Made by a program: the position numbers and the translations under genes
Source: Anopheles merus
Lineage: Eukaryota > Arthropoda > Insecta > Diptera > Culicidae
Assembly (NCBI RefSeq): GCF_017562075.2
Contig: NC_054082.1
Span: 2,474,550 to 2,538,549, forward strand
Reading direction: 5' to 3'
DNA: 64,000 bases
Part shown: positions 62,001-64,000 of the stretch, in pieces
Numbering within the stretch: the first letter of the stretch is position 1
Layout of the letters: each line of letters starts with the position of its first letter
The notes under the pieces: generated by a model
What the model was told of the DNA's origin: nothing
Databases searched by the model: none
What the model saw: the letters and a program-made list of their open reading frames with translations, nothing else

Positions 62001-64000
62001 GGAAGCAAATGTGCTACACTCAATACATATATTTTTTCAATAAAATTAAAACGACTGAATAGAGTGCGTTACTCTTAAAGAGGCGAATGAGGCCAATTGG
62101 CTCAAAGTATCTATAAAAAAAGTAAAAAATAGTTCGTTACTCCATATCTATCCCTTCCATATAATAGAGGATAAAAATCATGTTTTGACACTACATTTAT
62201 CGAAAAACTTTATCATATTCCGAATCTTCCAACACCTACACGAGTTTTGCTCCCTTCCAACCACCCCAACGAGTCAGGAAATGCGAGGGAAATTGAATCA
62301 GTGTAAAGTGAGCAGCATACGTTTGCAGCATGGATTTCCATCGAATAAAACTGTTTCCCTTTCCCAATCCCTAGACGCATCGGAAAGAGCAGAAGAGAGA
62401 GAGGGAGAGAGAGGGGCGCAACATTACAAACACCCTTCAAAGCGAGGGGGAGACAAACTTTTGCACCGATTTTTCTCACTGACTCATCGACCTTTTTCAC
62501 CCTTGTTTATGCGATTTCGGTCGTGATTTCCCAAAACAAGAAGGAAATGTGCCCTCCAACGGCCACCAACACAGATTACGATATCCCAGCCACGACTTAA
62601 TGAACTTATTTCCCATCGCACACTAGATTATCCTAGAATGTGATCGAGGTCATTGGCGTGTTTAGGTTTGTTTCGCTGTAATTATGTGGGCCAAATGAAG
62701 TGTACTTTTGCTCTTACTTTCGCGGCGTAGAGTTGTTTTGCTCGGGAGGACACATTCCTTATGGATAGCTTTCACAAACTAAACAAGGATGCACAAATCA
62801 GTGCAAATGGACCAAATGGAACTGTTGGAAATACACTTTAGATACACATTAATCATACTATTGCGACATTTTTACTCATTTCTTCAATGAAAGGAGAGCT
62901 ATTAGTTATGTTTCGAGCCAATAAACGGCCATTGCATTCTGCATCCTTGCAGTGAAAGACATCAAATCGAAAACCTACCGCATTGCTGCCAAACTGTGGC
63001 CAACCGCATTGTCTAATGAGCTTCCACGATGGACCACAACGATCGCCCTGTGTGTGTGTGTGTCGCAGAATCGATCAATCGATCGTGAGGTAGCTGAAGT
63101 AAAAAAGAACTCCATCCACCACGCCACAGAAGAAGCCGAGTGGGAAGTCATTGGATGTGATGAAAAATAATTTATTGTGCAAAATATAAATACCTTCCCG
63201 CTTACCCCAAGCCCCCCACATTTCGGGGGGAGGGGTGAAAATAAAACAGCAAAACAGCAAAGAACTACACCGACCTCGACGAACCAGATTTCGGACCAAC
63301 CAATATCGACCAGATTGGCGTTCGAATGAATTATTTATTGCACGTACCGTGCCCGACCGGCCGGCCACAACTTCAGGCCCCGACTTCTAGCCCTCCCTTG
63401 ACGGGGAGGTCCGTGTGTCAGTTTATAGTTCTGCAATCGGAAAGCCCCCTCGGTTCCTTTCCCCAGTTAGCCGCCCCCGGGGTCGTTCCGCATCGTGAGT
63501 CTCTAATTAATTACGTCAAGATCGGGTTGCCACAAAACGGGGCACACAAGCTCTCCGGGCGGACGCTCGTCTTTCGTCTTTGGCGGCATTCGGCTGACCT
63601 AAACGGTGGTAGACACTCGCGATCTGATCGAATGAAAAGTGTGCTTTTTCTGCAATCGCGGCTGCTGCTGCTGCTGAAGAATGTCGTCCACGTCAGTTTG
63701 CGCAGTCAGCGCAGCAAATGGTAAAGCAAAAGACACACGGCCGGTGGTCATTCGTAGTTCATTTAATCTTCCCGCGACTCGCGCAGCGTTGCCTTGTCTC
63801 CCGCCCCATGCCCAACCGGCACAGTAATTAATTATCCCGTGAGCATTAACGCATCCTGCCGAGGAATGTGCGCTGAAGTGATCGGTTGGAAAACTCGCCA
63901 TCGGTCACGGTAGACTGTCAGACGTCAACCGTTCGATCGGTGGCGCGGTTTTCGCTTCACAAATGGACCCGACAAGTTTTTCGCTACGAGTTTTCCCTTT

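Larger units (their letters stand above)
48547..64000. other. 15-kb gene-free region
   Basis: No conserved coding exon, tRNA or recognisable microRNA is visible on either strand. The RFC1 promoter and 5' UTR occupy the left edge. The rest mixes AT-rich blocks (many TAATTA/TTTAT-type motifs) with CA/TG microsatellites (53277-53291, 57897-57908, 58266-58277, 59144-59165, 59550-59570, 63050-63062), C runs, CAT repeats (59764-59785), clustered CGATCGAT motifs near 57930-57950 and 63070-63085, and palindromes at 52958-53025. It could be an intron or a regulatory region of a gene starting beyond the window. Confidence 0.5.

Overview
The window is eukaryotic nuclear DNA from an insect, most likely an anopheline mosquito. 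The evidence is short GT-AG introns (about 65-120 bases) in conserved genes, a GC-balanced coding sequence rich in CAG/CAA and CAC/AAC tracts, insect-style orthologues of conserved metazoan genes, and an AT-rich non-LTR retrotransposon. Species is inferred; nothing in the sequence fixes it.

Layout: (1) 1-5.3 kb, plus strand: the 3' part of a polyglutamine-rich two-finger C2H2 zinc-finger protein, with a long 3' UTR. (2) 5.77-6.55 kb, minus: Vps2/CHMP2A, an ESCRT-III subunit, tail-to-tail with the first gene. (3) about 6.9-11.76 kb, minus: an I/LOA-like LINE retrotransposon with an open ORF1 and a decayed ORF2 (endonuclease, reverse transcriptase, RNase H). It sits in the head-to-head spacer between Vps2 and the next gene. 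(4) 12.07-15.09 kb, plus: IntS4, an Integrator scaffold subunit, in four exons. (5) 15.94-38.50 kb, minus: one large FARP-family gene (FERM plus RhoGEF). Its first eight coding exons encode FERM and FERM-adjacent regions. They can splice either to a single 12.7-kb exon encoding a disordered tail of about 4,220 residues with its own stop, or past it to six exons encoding DH-PH-PH. (6) 39.6-45.3 kb: noncoding flank, probably with an upstream FARP UTR exon. (7) 45.32-48.55 kb, minus: RFC1, the large clamp-loader subunit, with its start codon in a nine-base coding part of exon 1. (8) 48.55-64 kb: no gene that I can support; microsatellites, AT-rich blocks and palindromes.

The genes do not form one pathway. 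The conserved ones are housekeeping (membrane scission, snRNA processing, DNA replication) and are packed closely. The FARP gene is the unusual locus: splicing appears to choose between a Rho/Rac exchange-factor protein of about 1,150 residues and a giant FERM protein of about 4,750 residues. A 113-base cassette exon with a weak donor, if skipped, would shift translation into a third long open frame. The RhoGEF path also needs a one-base frame correction in the sequence given here. Exon boundaries were worked out by hand from splice consensus and reading phase; no transcript evidence was available.
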